64,000 bases of DNA from Clostridiaceae bacterium Marseille-Q4145 (GCA_018223365.1 JAGTTP010000002.1:558001-622000); one strand, 5' to 3'. Positions 1-9,254 are shown, counted from the first letter of the stretch. Translations and numbers: made by a program. The notes: generated by a model from the letters alone, not told the origin.

Positions 1-768
1 GGCGAAAAGTTCCCTGTCCTTAGAAAAGCTGTCCGCACGGTATCCCAGAATCAGAACCACGGGCTGTTGCAGGTCATTGAGGAACTGCGAAAAGAGGATA
101 CCGCCGTATCCCGTAACATTGCAGACCATATCGAAAGTTTTACGGACTATGATTTTGCACAGCTTTTGTTCTCAGACGGTTCGGTGGAAAATGCAATCAG
201 TCTGGATAACCAGCTCAACATCATACAGGTTGCAGATTTGGTTCTGCCGGATAAGGATACTACCTTTGAGGAATACACGACCATTGAACTGTTGTCGGTA
301 TCCATCTTAATTGTTATCAGTACCTTTGCACTTGACTTCATTCACAGTGACCGAAGCATTTTTAAGATTGTAGACCTTGATGAAGCATGGGCGTTCTTAA
401 ATGTGGCACAGGGCGAAACACTCTCAAATAAGCTGGTGCGTGCTGGTAGAGCCATGAACGCCGGAGTCTATTTCGTGACACAATCCTCTGGGGACGTATC
501 GAAAGAAAGCCTAAAAAATAACATCGGTTTAAAGTTTGCGTTCCGCTCCACAGATACCAATGAAATCAAACAGACCTTAGAGTTTTTCGGACTGGACAGT
601 GAGGACGAAAACAACCAGAAACGGTTGAGGGATTTGGAGAACGGACAATGCTTAATGCAGGATTTATATGGACGTGTCGGTGTGGTACAGATACACCCTG
701 TCTTTGTAGAACTGCTCCATGCCTTTGATACCAGACCGCCGATAAAAAGTGAGGTGGATTTGGAATGA
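1..768 (+). CDS. VirB4-like conjugation ATPase (Tn916 Orf16 homologue), 3' part
   Basis: The reading frame is open from the first base, so the gene starts outside the window; about 255 C-terminal residues are present. This is the P-loop ATPase that energises the type IV secretion channel of Tn916-like elements at the inner face of the membrane. The Walker B-like stretch FKIVDLDEAWAFL is visible (near 360-400), followed by the VirB4-typical segment AGRAMNAGVYFVTQSSGD that scans ATPase-coupled conformations. The stop overlaps the start of the next gene (ATGA), indicating translational coupling. The Walker A part is not in the window. Family assignment is confident because of both sequence and synteny. 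Confidence 0.9.
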   Translation, partial: GEKFPVLRKAVRTVSQNQNHGLLQVIEELRKEDTAVSRNIADHIESFTDYDFAQLLFSDGSVENAISLDNQLNIIQVADLVLPDKDTTFEEYTTIELLSVSILIVISTFALDFIHSDRSIFKIVDLDEAWAFLNVAQGETLSNKLVRAGRAMNAGVYFVTQSSGDVSKESLKNNIGLKFAFRSTDTNEIKQTLEFFGLDSEDENNQKRLRDLENGQCLMQDLYGRVGVVQIHPVFVELLHAFDTRPPIKSEVDLE

Positions 769-2915
769 TGAAATCTGTCACAAAAGAAAAGGTATTCCAT
801 GTACTGAAACTGGTACTGCTTGCCGTGACCGTTACGCTGGTACTGCTGTCCCTGCTTGGGACGGTAGCTCATGCGTCTGGACTGGTCGATGATACGGTCA
901 ATGCAGACAACCTGTATTCAAAGTATCCGCTTTCTAACTATCAGCTTGATTTCTATGTGGACAATAGCTGGTCTTGGCTACCGTGGAACTGGCTGGACGG
1001 CATTGGAAAATCGGTGCAGTACGGGCTTTACTGTATCACAAATTTTGTCTGGACAATCAGCCTGTATCTTAGCAATGCCACAGGATATGTGGTGCAACAG
1101 GCGTATAAGCTGAACTTCATCAATGACATGGCAGACAGTATCGGGAAAAGTATCCAGACACTTGCCGGAGTGACCGAACATGGATTTTCCAGCAGTGGAT
1201 TCTATGTGGGATTCCTGCTCATTATCATTCTGATTGTAGGTGTTTACACCGCCTATACAGGGCTTCTCAAACGGGAGACAAGCAAAGCACTTCACGCTGT
1301 TATCAACTTTGTGGTGGTGTTCATCGTATCGGCTTCCTTTATTGCTTATGCTCCTAACTATATCCAGAAAATCAATGATTTCAGTTCGGACATCAGCACC
1401 GCTTCTCTGGACTTGGGGACAAAAATCATGCTCCCCGATTCACAAAGCAAAGGCAAGGACAGCGTAGACCTTATCCGTGACAGCCTGTTTGCGATACAGG
1501 TAGAAAAACCGTGGCTGTTGTTGCAGTTCGGGAACAGCGATACCGAAGAAATCGGGACTGACCGTGTGGAAGCTCTGGTATCTGCCAGCCCGTCAGACGA
1601 AGATGGGGAAACAAGGGAAAATGTCGTCAAAACAGAGATTGAGGATAACGACAATGACAACCTTACCATTCCGCAAGTCGTCAACCGTCTTGGCATGGTG
1701 TTCTTCCTGCTCATTTTCAATCTCGGTATCACAATCTTTATCTTTCTGCTTACCGGCATGATGTTATTTTCCCAGATATTATTTATCATATATGCCATGT
1801 TTCTACCTATCAGTTTTTTACTGTCCATGATACCGACCTATGAGAACATGGCAAAACAGGCAGTTGTCCGTGTGTTCAATGCCATTATGACAAGAGCCGG
1901 AATCACTCTGATTGTGACCGTAGCATTTTCGATTTCCAGTATGTTCTACAACATTTCCACGGACTATCCGTTCTTCATGGTGGCGTTTTTGCAGATAATC
2001 TGCTTTGCCGGAATCTATATGAAGCTCGGAGAACTAATGAGTATGTTCAGCCTTAATGCGAATGACAGCCAGCAGATAGGTCGCCGGATATTCCGTAGAC
2101 CGATGGTGTTTATGCGACACAGGGCAAGACGTATGGAACGCCGACTTGCAAGGGCTGTGGGTACAGGAAGTATGGTCGGAGCTGGTGCTGGTGCAGTCGC
2201 TGGTTCTGCTTATAATCACTCTCGTTCTACACATAAAAATACGCCAGCCAGACCACAAAGGAATAATGAGGTTTCCATGGGAAGCCGTGTTGGTTCTGCG
2301 GTAGGTGCTGTAATGGATACGAAAAATAAAGTCCGTGACAGTGCTTCTTCTCTGAAAGAAAATGTGAAAGACTTACCGACACAGGCTGGTTATGCTGTTC
2401 ACTCTGCAAAACAGAAAGCAAAGGATAATGTATCGGACTTTAAGCGTGGCGTTGTGGAAGAACGGGAAAACCGACAGGAACAGCGTACACAGAAACGTAA
2501 CCTGCACAGGGAAAATATCTCACAGAAAAAGCAGGAATTACAGAAAGCACAAGAAGCAAGGCAGACAGTTCATGCGAATGGATCAGCGACAGCCGGAGCT
2601 ACCAGAAGCCATGAACGCCCTGTTGCCACACCTGTTCCAAAAACAGCACAGACCGATACGGTCATAAAGCCGGATATGAAGCGTCCTGCTACTTCTCCTG
2701 TGATAAAAAATGCAGAAGTCAAGGCTGGAAAAGAAACTGTCCGAACCAATATCAGACAGGAACAGCAGGTCAAATCGGTTGCCAGAAAGAACCAGACAAA
2801 CGTAGCGGAATCCATCAGCAATCATAAGAAATCTACGGTACAGAAAACACAGGTCAATGGGAAATCTGCCCGTAAGATTGTTACGAAACAATCAGAGAAA
2901 GGACGGAAGAAATGA
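765..2915 (+). CDS. Conjugation membrane protein, CD3337/EF1877 family (Tn916 Orf15)
   Basis: A 716-residue polytopic protein of the mating-pair channel, equivalent in position to VirB6/TrbL. It has an N-terminal hydrophobic signal-like segment (about residues 11-34), a large mid-region with several membrane spans (for example residues 145-165, 180-200, 305-365, 375-425), and a long, charged, repeat-rich C-terminal tail (about 470-716) rich in K, Q and E that should be cytoplasmic. Starts by ATGA overlap with the VirB4 gene and ends overlapping the next start by four bases. The family is defined by the Tn916 synteny; the precise function of the tail is unknown to me. Confidence 0.88.
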   Translation: MMKSVTKEKVFHVLKLVLLAVTVTLVLLSLLGTVAHASGLVDDTVNADNLYSKYPLSNYQLDFYVDNSWSWLPWNWLDGIGKSVQYGLYCITNFVWTISLYLSNATGYVVQQAYKLNFINDMADSIGKSIQTLAGVTEHGFSSSGFYVGFLLIIILIVGVYTAYTGLLKRETSKALHAVINFVVVFIVSASFIAYAPNYIQKINDFSSDISTASLDLGTKIMLPDSQSKGKDSVDLIRDSLFAIQVEKPWLLLQFGNSDTEEIGTDRVEALVSASPSDEDGETRENVVKTEIEDNDNDNLTIPQVVNRLGMVFFLLIFNLGITIFIFLLTGMMLFSQILFIIYAMFLPISFLLSMIPTYENMAKQAVVRVFNAIMTRAGITLIVTVAFSISSMFYNISTDYPFFMVAFLQIICFAGIYMKLGELMSMFSLNANDSQQIGRRIFRRPMVFMRHRARRMERRLARAVGTGSMVGAGAGAVAGSAYNHSRSTHKNTPARPQRNNEVSMGSRVGSAVGAVMDTKNKVRDSASSLKENVKDLPTQAGYAVHSAKQKAKDNVSDFKRGVVEERENRQEQRTQKRNLHRENISQKKQELQKAQEARQTVHANGSATAGATRSHERPVATPVPKTAQTDTVIKPDMKRPATSPVIKNAEVKAGKETVRTNIRQEQQVKSVARKNQTNVAESISNHKKSTVQKTQVNGKSARKIVTKQSEKGRKK

Positions 2916-3919
2916 GATTAAAACGTATCCTTATCATAGGTACGATATTTCCTGTCCTTTTCTCTATTGTCCTCTTTTTCGGGATATTGATTTCCGGCGA
3001 AGATGACGACAATTCAAACAACTATTCGCCTGTTTATTCTGGCATGAACCTGTCAGCCGATGTCCTCAAACATCAGCCGATGGTAGAAAAATACGCCAGA
3101 GAAAACGGTATTTCGGAGTATGTAAACGTCCTGCTTGCCATTATACAGGTGGAAAGTGGCGGTACGGCTACCGATGTCATGCAGTCCAGTGAAAGTCTGG
3201 GGTTACCGCCGAACTCATTAAGTACAGAGGAATCTATCAAGCAGGGGTGTAAATATTTTGCGTCCCTGCTTTCTTCCTGTAAAGGGAAAGGTATGACAGA
3301 CATTAACGTGGTCATTCAGTCTTATAACTATGGCGGTGGCTATGCTGACTATGTGGCGAAGAATGGGAAAAAGCACAGTTTCAATCTTGCAGAGAATTTC
3401 GCAAGAAACAAATCTGGCGGTACAAAAGTGACCTATACCAATCCGATAGCTGTCAGTAAAAATGGTGGCTGGCGTTATAACTACGGAAATATGTTTTATG
3501 TGGAGCTGGTCAACCAATATCTGACCGTGAAGCAGTTCAGCAACGAAACGGTACAGGCGGTTATGAATGAAGCATTGAAATATCAAGGTTGGAAATATGT
3601 CTATGGTGGCAGTAATCCGAACACCTCTTTTGACTGTTCTGGTCTTACCCAGTGGTGCTACGGAAAAGCCGGAATCAGCCTGCCACGAACTGCACAGGCA
3701 CAGTATGACGCAACCCAGCATATCCCATTGTCACAGGCACAGGCTGGCGATTTGGTCTTTTTCCATTCCACTTATAATACCAGTGACTATGTTACCCATG
3801 TAGGAATCTATGTGGGAAACAATCAGATGTATCATGCCGGAAATCCAATCGGCTATACCGATTTGACCTCTGCCTACTGGCAACAGCACATCATTTGTGC
3901 CGGAAGAATCAAACAATAG
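2912..3919 (+). CDS. Bifunctional cell-wall hydrolase, lysozyme-like + NlpC/P60 (Tn916 Orf14, CwlT-like)
   Basis: A 335-residue exported muralytic enzyme that opens the peptidoglycan for the conjugation channel. Residues 5-28 are a membrane anchor or signal. A lysozyme-like domain follows, with the catalytic Glu in IQVESGG (E81). The C-terminal NlpC/P60 endopeptidase has the nucleophile Cys in SFDCSGLTQW (C242) and the His in VTHVGIY (H296). Both catalytic sites look intact, so it should be active, as for CwlT of ICEBs1. Length agrees with Tn916 Orf14. It overlaps the upstream gene by four bases and is followed 14 bases later by the TcpC gene. Confidence 0.92.
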   Translation: MRLKRILIIGTIFPVLFSIVLFFGILISGEDDDNSNNYSPVYSGMNLSADVLKHQPMVEKYARENGISEYVNVLLAIIQVESGGTATDVMQSSESLGLPPNSLSTEESIKQGCKYFASLLSSCKGKGMTDINVVIQSYNYGGGYADYVAKNGKKHSFNLAENFARNKSGGTKVTYTNPIAVSKNGGWRYNYGNMFYVELVNQYLTVKQFSNETVQAVMNEALKYQGWKYVYGGSNPNTSFDCSGLTQWCYGKAGISLPRTAQAQYDATQHIPLSQAQAGDLVFFHSTYNTSDYVTHVGIYVGNNQMYHAGNPIGYTDLTSAYWQQHIICAGRIKQ

Positions 3920-3933
3920 AAAGGACTTGAAAT

Positions 3934-4836
3934 ATGTTTAAGAAAAAAGAAAAAACAGAGAAAGCACCTAAGAATAAGAAAGTGCGTACCATGAAAGTCG
4001 GGACACATAAGAAATCTGTCCTGCTGTTGTGGGCGGTGCTTCTGGCAAGCACCAGCTTTGGTGTGTATAAGAACTTTACCGCCATTGACACCCACACGGT
4101 ACATGAAAAAGAAATCATTCAGCTAAGATTGAACGATACCAACGGTATTGAGAATTTCGTCAAGAACTTTGCGAAAGCCTACTACTCATGGGATACCAGC
4201 AAGGAAGCCATTGAAGCAAGGACAACAGAAATCAGTAAATACCTTACCAAAGAATTACAGGACTTGAACGCTGATACCATCAGAACGGACATACCAACCA
4301 GTGTTACGGTTACAAATGTGCTGGTCTGGAATGTGGAACAGTCTGGAATGAACGATTTTACCGTTGCCTACGAAGTAGATCAGCAGGTAAAAGAGGGAGA
4401 ACAGACACAGGCAGTCACAGAAAACTACACCGTGACCGTTCATGTGGATAAGGACGGTGCAATGGTCATTACCCAGAATCCAACCCTTGCTCCGGCGGTA
4501 CAGAAATCAAAGTATGAACCGAAAGTACAGGAAGCAGATGTCAGTGTCAGTTCCGACACAGTCAAGGACGCTACCGCTTTCTTGGAAACATTCTTTAAGC
4601 TGTATCCGACAGCTACGGAAAAAGAACTTGCCTATTACGTCAAAGACGGTGTGCTTGCTCCTGTTTCCGGCGACTATGTATTTTCGGAACTGGTAAACCC
4701 TGTCTTTACCAAAGACGGCGATAACCTCAAGGTCAGTGTGTCTGTGAAGTATCTGGATAACAAGTCGAAAATGACACAAATCTCACAGTATGAGCTTATG
4801 CTTCATAAGGACGATAACTGGAAGATTGTAGAATAA
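3934..4836 (+). CDS. TcpC-family conjugal transfer protein (Tn916 Orf13)
   Basis: A 300-residue bitopic protein. A basic cytoplasmic N-terminus is followed by one membrane span (about residues 26-48) and an extracytoplasmic region with two NTF2-like/TcpC halves (about 60-170 and 190-300). TcpC proteins resemble VirB8 and scaffold the secretion channel. It is the last gene of the transfer operon, followed by a GC-rich hairpin. In Tn916 the next gene is tet(M); here a two-component system occupies that slot. Confidence 0.88.
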   Translation: MFKKKEKTEKAPKNKKVRTMKVGTHKKSVLLLWAVLLASTSFGVYKNFTAIDTHTVHEKEIIQLRLNDTNGIENFVKNFAKAYYSWDTSKEAIEARTTEISKYLTKELQDLNADTIRTDIPTSVTVTNVLVWNVEQSGMNDFTVAYEVDQQVKEGEQTQAVTENYTVTVHVDKDGAMVITQNPTLAPAVQKSKYEPKVQEADVSVSSDTVKDATAFLETFFKLYPTATEKELAYYVKDGVLAPVSGDYVFSELVNPVFTKDGDNLKVSVSVKYLDNKSKMTQISQYELMLHKDDNWKIVE

Positions 4837-4842
4837 ATAATC

Positions 4843-4886
4843 AAGGCTTGCGTCATAAACCGTATAGTATGCTCCGCAAGCCTCAT
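4843..4886 (+). terminator. Hairpin after the transfer operon
   Basis: GGCTTGCG and CGCAAGCC form an 8-bp stem with a 21-base loop just after the orf13 stop. The 3' flank (TCATTT) is a weak T-tract. It may be a terminator, or the attenuator that precedes the cargo slot in Tn916-like elements. Confidence 0.5.
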
Positions 4887-4997
4887 TTCGGTATGATTTG
4901 CAAGCTGATTAATATAGTTGTTACATTTCGTTTAAGAGATTATAATAATTAAAATAGCTAAAATCTATCAATTTTTAACAGTAGTATGTGGACATAG

Positions 4998-5026
4998 TTG
5001 ATAAAAAATTGCTTTTTCAATGATAA
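4998..5026 (+). promoter_or_regulatory. Promoter of the two-component operon
   Basis: TTGATA, 17 bases, TGATAA. The -10 box lies over the first possible ATG (5020), which supports the downstream ATG at 5053 as the real start. Confidence 0.45.
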
Positions 5027-5052
5027 GATATATTTCTAAGGAGGAACGAGAT

Positions 5053-5727
5053 ATGGCACAGAGCATTTTGATTGTAGACGACGAAAGAGATATTGTATCA
5101 ATGCTAAATCAATATTTTTGCAAAATTGGTTATGTAGTATACACAGCAATTAACGGAAAAGAAGCACTGAATGCAATCACAAAACATCCAGATATTATTT
5201 TATTAGATATAAATATGCCAGATATGAATGGTTTTACAATTTGTGAAAAAATCAGGAATTTTGTGTCCTGTCCTATTATTTTTTTAACAGCTCGGATTGA
5301 GGACTGTGATAAAATCAAAGGATTTGCTGTCGGTGGTGACGACTATGTTGTAAAGCCTTTCTCCGTTGATGAATTAGAAGCCAGAGTTGCTGCACATTTG
5401 CGGAGAGAAAAAAGACATGGTTCGTCCGCAATAGTTCAGTTCGATAATAATATAGTAATTGATTATTCATCACGAGTTGTTTTTTATAGAAATGCTGAAA
5501 TAAATTTTACGAAGAAAGAGTTTGATATTATTGAATTTCTTTCACAAAACAAGGGGATTATTTTTGATCGTGAGACAATTTATGAAAAAGTATGGGGCTT
5601 AGATGGTTCTGGCGACAATTCTGTTATTACAGAACATATACGCCGGATAAGAACAAAATTCCTTTCTATAGGCGACAATCCTTATATAGAAACTGTCTGG
5701 GGGTGCGGATATAAATGGAAAAAGTAA
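5053..5727 (+). CDS. OmpR/VanR-type response regulator
   Basis: A 224-residue two-domain regulator. The receiver domain (residues 1-115) has the acidic pair VDDE, the phospho-acceptor Asp in LLDINMPDMNG (D52) and the switch Lys in YVVKPFS. The C-terminal winged helix (about 128-224) ends in the usual IETVWGCGYKW hairpin. I choose the ATG at 5053 because AAGGAGGA lies 8 bases upstream; an in-frame ATG at 5020 has no ribosome-binding site. Overlaps the histidine kinase gene by 13 bases. AT-rich, unlike the ICE backbone. Target genes probably include the lipoprotein just downstream, but that is inference. Confidence 0.9.
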   Translation: MAQSILIVDDERDIVSMLNQYFCKIGYVVYTAINGKEALNAITKHPDIILLDINMPDMNGFTICEKIRNFVSCPIIFLTARIEDCDKIKGFAVGGDDYVVKPFSVDELEARVAAHLRREKRHGSSAIVQFDNNIVIDYSSRVVFYRNAEINFTKKEFDIIEFLSQNKGIIFDRETIYEKVWGLDGSGDNSVITEHIRRIRTKFLSIGDNPYIETVWGCGYKWKK

Positions 5728-7049
5728 GGCGAAAAAATTCAAGGCATTATATTGACAACATGAGTATTAAAAATTCGTTTGTTTTTTATGCTCTTATTTC
5801 CTTAGTGATTGGTATTGTAATAGGTGTTATATCTATTACTCTTGTAGATGATTACAGAATAAACCTTAACTATAAATATGAGGACATGACAACAAGGTAT
5901 GATATACCTGAAAATGGTTCATTTACAGCGAAATATAACAAAGACCAAACAGAATACACAATATATAATGCAAGTGAAAAGGAAGTATGTAATTTTGTTG
6001 TAGACTATCAAAAGGAACGTCCAGTACAAGAATATATTTATCCTAATCATGTTTCTTACATTGAAGTTTCACCAAAGTTTACTAAACATGATAGAATTGT
6101 GGATTCTGCTCTAGGTGTGGTTAATATTGTCACCATTCCTATTGTTCTTTCAATTAGCATGATTCTTTGTGTGACTATCTTTGTAAACCGAAAATTAGTA
6201 AGACCCATAAAGTTACTGACGAATGCATACAGAAAAGTCGAAAACAACGAACTGGATTTTACGTTGCCTTACCCTTATAAAGACGAGATGGGGAGGCTGT
6301 GTCTTGCATTTGAGAAGATGAAAAATTGTTTATATCAAAACAACCAAAAAATGATACGGCAATTTACTGAACAAAGGAGATTAAATGCTGCTTTTTCACA
6401 TGATTTACGCACGCCTTTAACAATACTAAAAGGACATACCACAATGTTGTTATCATTTATTCCCAAAGGATTAGTTTCTCAACAGGAGGTACTCGACGAA
6501 TTATCAACAGTACGCAACAATGTGGAACGGCTTGAAAAATACGTTAGTGCTATGACAAACTTATACCGTTTAGAAGATATAGAAATCGAAAAAGAAAACA
6601 TAAACTTTGACTTCTTATTAAAAACCTTATCAAATACAACGGAAATGCTCTGTTCTGATATAGAATATACGATTAAAACAAATTGTAATAAACAGCAAAC
6701 TCTATTTATCAATCTTGAAATTATCATACAAATTTATGAAAACCTGTTGTCTAATAGCATTAGATATGCTAAGTCGATGATAGCTATTGATGTAAATAAA
6801 CAGGAGGAATTTTTATTGATTACGGTCTCTGACGATGGCTGTGGTTTCAAAAGTACGGATATAGAACGTGTAACATTACCATTTTATAAACCATCGCAAG
6901 ATACTACGTCTGAACATCTAGGTCTGGGATTAAACATTTGTAAAATATTATGTGAAAGGCATGGAGGTACAATAAAAATTTCAAATAATCATAAGGGGGG
7001 AGCCTGTGTTACAGCTTGTATAAAAATTGCATATGTTGATGAAAAATAG
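5715..7049 (+). CDS. Sensor histidine kinase of the ICE-borne two-component system
   Basis: 444 residues. Two membrane spans (about 20-44 and 137-158) flank a roughly 90-residue extracytoplasmic sensor. Then come a HAMP linker, a HisKA domain with the phospho-acceptor in AFSHDLRTPLTI (H229), and an ATPase domain with N-box NLLSNSIRYA, G1 DDGCGF and G2 HLGLGLNICKIL. The layout is that of kinases sensing envelope stress or antimicrobials (VanS-like), but the ligand cannot be read from sequence. Translationally coupled to the regulator; AT-rich cargo. Confidence 0.88.
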   Translation: MEKVRRKNSRHYIDNMSIKNSFVFYALISLVIGIVIGVISITLVDDYRINLNYKYEDMTTRYDIPENGSFTAKYNKDQTEYTIYNASEKEVCNFVVDYQKERPVQEYIYPNHVSYIEVSPKFTKHDRIVDSALGVVNIVTIPIVLSISMILCVTIFVNRKLVRPIKLLTNAYRKVENNELDFTLPYPYKDEMGRLCLAFEKMKNCLYQNNQKMIRQFTEQRRLNAAFSHDLRTPLTILKGHTTMLLSFIPKGLVSQQEVLDELSTVRNNVERLEKYVSAMTNLYRLEDIEIEKENINFDFLLKTLSNTTEMLCSDIEYTIKTNCNKQQTLFINLEIIIQIYENLLSNSIRYAKSMIAIDVNKQEEFLLITVSDDGCGFKSTDIERVTLPFYKPSQDTTSEHLGLGLNICKILCERHGGTIKISNNHKGGACVTACIKIAYVDEK

Positions 7050-7099
7050 ACATTTTCCCCATATAATTGCATTAAGCACTTATAAAGGAGGTTTCGATT

Positions 7100-7612
7100 A
7101 TGAAAAAAATTATCTGTATTATTTTAATAACTGTCACAAGCATTTTGTCCGGGTGCAATTCAACATCAGATGAAGAAATAATATCATCACAGGATTTCAA
7201 AGAGAATTATGAGGTTTCGTCCTATGGAACTGAGGAAAAAATTAATACTTTATCAGATGTTGAGCTTACATCAAGTGAAAAAGAGTATTCTGACTTAGAA
7301 AACGTAAAATTTTTTTTAGAAAATAACTCCAACAAAGAGTATCATTATTCTAAAGCCTATTTTGAAATTGAAGCGGAGCAATCAGAAACATGGTATCAAT
7401 TAACTCAACTTTATGACCCATCAAAAGATAACGAAGATGATGCAGTTATAAATCCCACCGAAAGATTAAGTTTACCATTTGATATTTCCTCGGTTTATGG
7501 CGAACTCCCATCAGGGCACTATAGAATAATAGTAAGTATTTCTTATTTCGAATCCCCTAAAGATTGGGATTATGACACTTATTATTTGGCATGTGAATTT
7601 ACATTAAAATAG
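7100..7612 (+). CDS. Lipoprotein with bacterial Ig-like domain
   Basis: 170 residues. A lipoprotein signal peptide with lipobox ILSGC places the lipidated Cys at residue 19, so the mature protein is anchored to the outer face of the membrane. Residues about 55-170 resemble the bacterial Ig-like (Big_14) fold: a beta-rich segment with the pattern ...LPSGHYRIIVSI... and a terminal ...YLACEFTL. AGGAGG lies just upstream of the ATG. Placed 50 bases after the kinase, it is probably co-transcribed and may modulate ligand access to the sensor; that role is inference. Confidence 0.75.
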   Translation: MKKIICIILITVTSILSGCNSTSDEEIISSQDFKENYEVSSYGTEEKINTLSDVELTSSEKEYSDLENVKFFLENNSNKEYHYSKAYFEIEAEQSETWYQLTQLYDPSKDNEDDAVINPTERLSLPFDISSVYGELPSGHYRIIVSISYFESPKDWDYDTYYLACEFTLK

Positions 7613-7631
7613 TATATCAGAAAGGAAACAA

Positions 7632-7805
7632 ATGGGAACAGCAAAATGGATATACTGTCCTATATGCAAGAATAAAACAAGAACAAAAATCAGAACGGAT
7701 ACTAAGTTGATAAATTTTCCACTGTATTGTCCAAAATGCAAACAGGAAAACCTAATTAATGCCAGCAAATTAAAAATAACAGTAATCAAAGAGCCAGACA
7801 CTTAG
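7632..7805 (+). CDS. Cysteine-rich KTR-domain small protein
   Basis: 57 residues with two CPxC knuckles (CPICKNKTR and CPKCKQE), the hallmark of the cysteine-rich KTR family, frequent in Tn916-like elements next to accessory genes. It should bind one zinc ion. The function is not known. AGAAAGGAAAC precedes the ATG. A strong terminator follows, closing the cargo module. Confidence 0.8.
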   Translation: MGTAKWIYCPICKNKTRTKIRTDTKLINFPLYCPKCKQENLINASKLKITVIKEPDT

Positions 7806-7810
7806 ATGCA

Positions 7811-7864
7811 GAGCCGATAATTCAGAGGATTTCATATCTCATAGATTATCGGCTCATTTTTATT
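7811..7864 (+). terminator. Rho-independent terminator of the cargo operon
   Basis: GAGCCGATAAT pairs perfectly with ATTATCGGCTC (11 bp), followed by ATTTTTATT. Confidence 0.85.
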
Positions 7865-7913
7865 ACCTATCACCATATCCCGTATGATTGGCAGGCAAAT
7901 AAAAATGGAGGAA

Positions 7914-8270
7914 CTAATCTTCCCCCACTTCCTTTGATTTGATGATACCAGCAGCGACGCTCTCCATGACAACCATATCTTTGTCGTCGAAAGTATCAAG
8001 CTGTTGTTCCAACTGTCTGCGGCGAGTGCTTTTTACTTTGTCACTGGTCGGCAGGAAAATTTCATCAACAGACACATTAAGTAGAGTTACAAGGTCATAA
8101 AACACCTGTAAACTTGGGTGCTGCCCTTTATTCTCAATATTCGTCAGATAGCGTGGGTCAATTTCAATTTTTGCTCCCACCTGTTCACGGGTCAGACCTT
8201 GTTTCATCCTTGCCGCTTTGATGGCAAGACCAAAGGCTCTGAAATCGTATTTATCTTCTGTTTTACGCAT
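7914..8270 (-). CDS. XRE-family repressor (Tn916 Orf9 homologue)
   Basis: 118 residues with an N-terminal helix-turn-helix (about residues 16-70; KQGLTREQVGAKIEIDPRYL) and a C-terminal helical tail. In Tn916, Orf9 is the convergent regulator of the ICE accessory operon. It is encoded opposite to its neighbours and its upstream region carries a 9-bp inverted repeat (8290-8298 / 8321-8329) suited to autoregulation. Convergent with the cargo operon, separated by the terminator at 7811-7864. Confidence 0.85.
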   Translation of the reverse strand: MRKTEDKYDFRAFGLAIKAARMKQGLTREQVGAKIEIDPRYLTNIENKGQHPSLQVFYDLVTLLNVSVDEIFLPTSDKVKSTRRRQLEQQLDTFDDKDMVVMESVAAGIIKSKEVGED

Positions 8271-8289
8271 AATTAATCACCTCACTACA

Positions 8290-8329
8290 TTTTACTGTTC
8301 CTAAAGAATTTGTAACAGGTACAGTAAAA
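8290..8329. promoter_or_regulatory. Candidate operator of the XRE repressor
   Basis: TTTTACTGT (8290-8298) and ACAGTAAAA (8321-8329) form a perfect 9-bp inverted repeat with 22 bases between, immediately upstream of the repressor gene. Confidence 0.5.
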
Positions 8330-8441
8330 CGTATTGCAAGGTTTATCAGTTCCTATGAACAGGTAAATAACAATATATGCTGCTTGGCGGTAAAAAAAAA
8401 ACCGTTGTCAGCAGTAATGCTTTTATACGTCCTTTTAGATA

Positions 8442-8476
8442 GAACGACGGTTCATACAGCCGCCGTTTTATTTTTG
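8442..8476 (+). terminator. Hairpin with T-tract in the ICE regulatory region
   Basis: GAACGACGG pairs with CCGCCGTT with one mismatch, followed by TTATTTTTG. It lies between the repressor and the Orf7 gene, where Tn916-like elements control read-through into the regulatory operon. Confidence 0.55.
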
Positions 8477-8534
8477 TCCAACGGTGGACAAACTACTGGT
8501 TGGTTTTGTTTTAGCGGCTTCAGGAGGTAGCCGC

Positions 8535-8597
8535 ATGGAATGCCTATACATTCAACAACATTCGACCATTGGTAGCTTGTTAAAAAAATCCGTTTAA
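8535..8597 (+). CDS. Candidate 20-residue leader peptide
   Basis: A 20-codon frame (MECLYIQQHS...) preceded by a strong AGGAGG at the right distance. It is followed by an AATCCG...CGGATT hairpin and by the T-tracted hairpin at 8663-8703. The arrangement of short peptide plus hairpins fits translation-dependent attenuation upstream of the Orf7 gene, but I have no independent support for expression. Confidence 0.4.
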   Translation: MECLYIQQHSTIGSLLKKSV

Positions 8598-8662
8598 CTT
8601 TTGCGGATTATATCGCTCTTGTATATGGTTTTTCACATCACATAGCAGGAACAATTTATAAG

Positions 8663-8703
8663 GCACAAGAACAGCACGTCAGTATTGCTCTTGTGCTTTT
8701 TTG
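8663..8703 (+). terminator. Terminator/attenuator before the sigma-like gene
   Basis: GCACAAGA and TCTTGTGC form an 8-bp stem followed by six T residues. It lies 130 bases upstream of the Orf7-like gene and would block transcription entering it unless bypassed. Confidence 0.75.
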
Positions 8704-8833
8704 CTACTTTAAAAAATTTTTTGATTTTTTTCTGATTCGGGTTACAAATCACCCCTCCGTGTTGAGTGTTAGTGCGGAAAGAGGTAAAAAGCCTTTTCGC
8801 TTTAGCAACTTCAACTTGAAAGGAGGTGAGATT

Positions 8834-9253
8834 ATGAAACCTTCTTCATTTGAGAACGCTATAAGACTTCAATTTGACTGTCTGGCTCGTAAGGTGATTG
8901 GCAGAACTGTAAAGAACTACAACAAAGAACTTGCCAGACGTGCAAAGCATGAAATATCTTTCTGTGAAATACCAGAGCTGGAATTAAACCAGTTGGGTGT
9001 ATCGGACGAATACTCGCTTGAATTTACTTCCTTTGATGTGTTCGGTACAGAAGTTCGTGTCTATGATGAGAAATTATGTGAAGCAATCAAAAAATTAAGT
9101 GAAAGACGACGCAATGTTGTGTTGATGTTCTACTTTCTGGAATTACCAGACGCAGAAATCGCAGAGATTTTGGATATTTCCAGAAACTCTGTTTATAGAA
9201 ACAGAATGTGTTCACTAAAGCTCATTAGAGATATGTACGAGGAGGAATTATAA
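8834..9253 (+). CDS. Sigma-70-like regulator (Tn916 Orf7)
   Basis: 139 residues. The C-terminal region-4-like helix-turn-helix (about residues 85-135; LPDAEIAEILDISRNSVYRN) is clear; region 2 is not. In Tn916, Orf7 and Orf8 are needed for high-level excision and transfer gene expression. The ATG at 8834 is preceded by AAAGGAGGTGAGATT; an in-frame extension upstream has no initiation signal. It is coupled to the next gene with a one-base gap. Confidence 0.85.
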   Translation: MKPSSFENAIRLQFDCLARKVIGRTVKNYNKELARRAKHEISFCEIPELELNQLGVSDEYSLEFTSFDVFGTEVRVYDEKLCEAIKKLSERRRNVVLMFYFLELPDAEIAEILDISRNSVYRNRMCSLKLIRDMYEEEL

Positions 9254-9254
9254 C

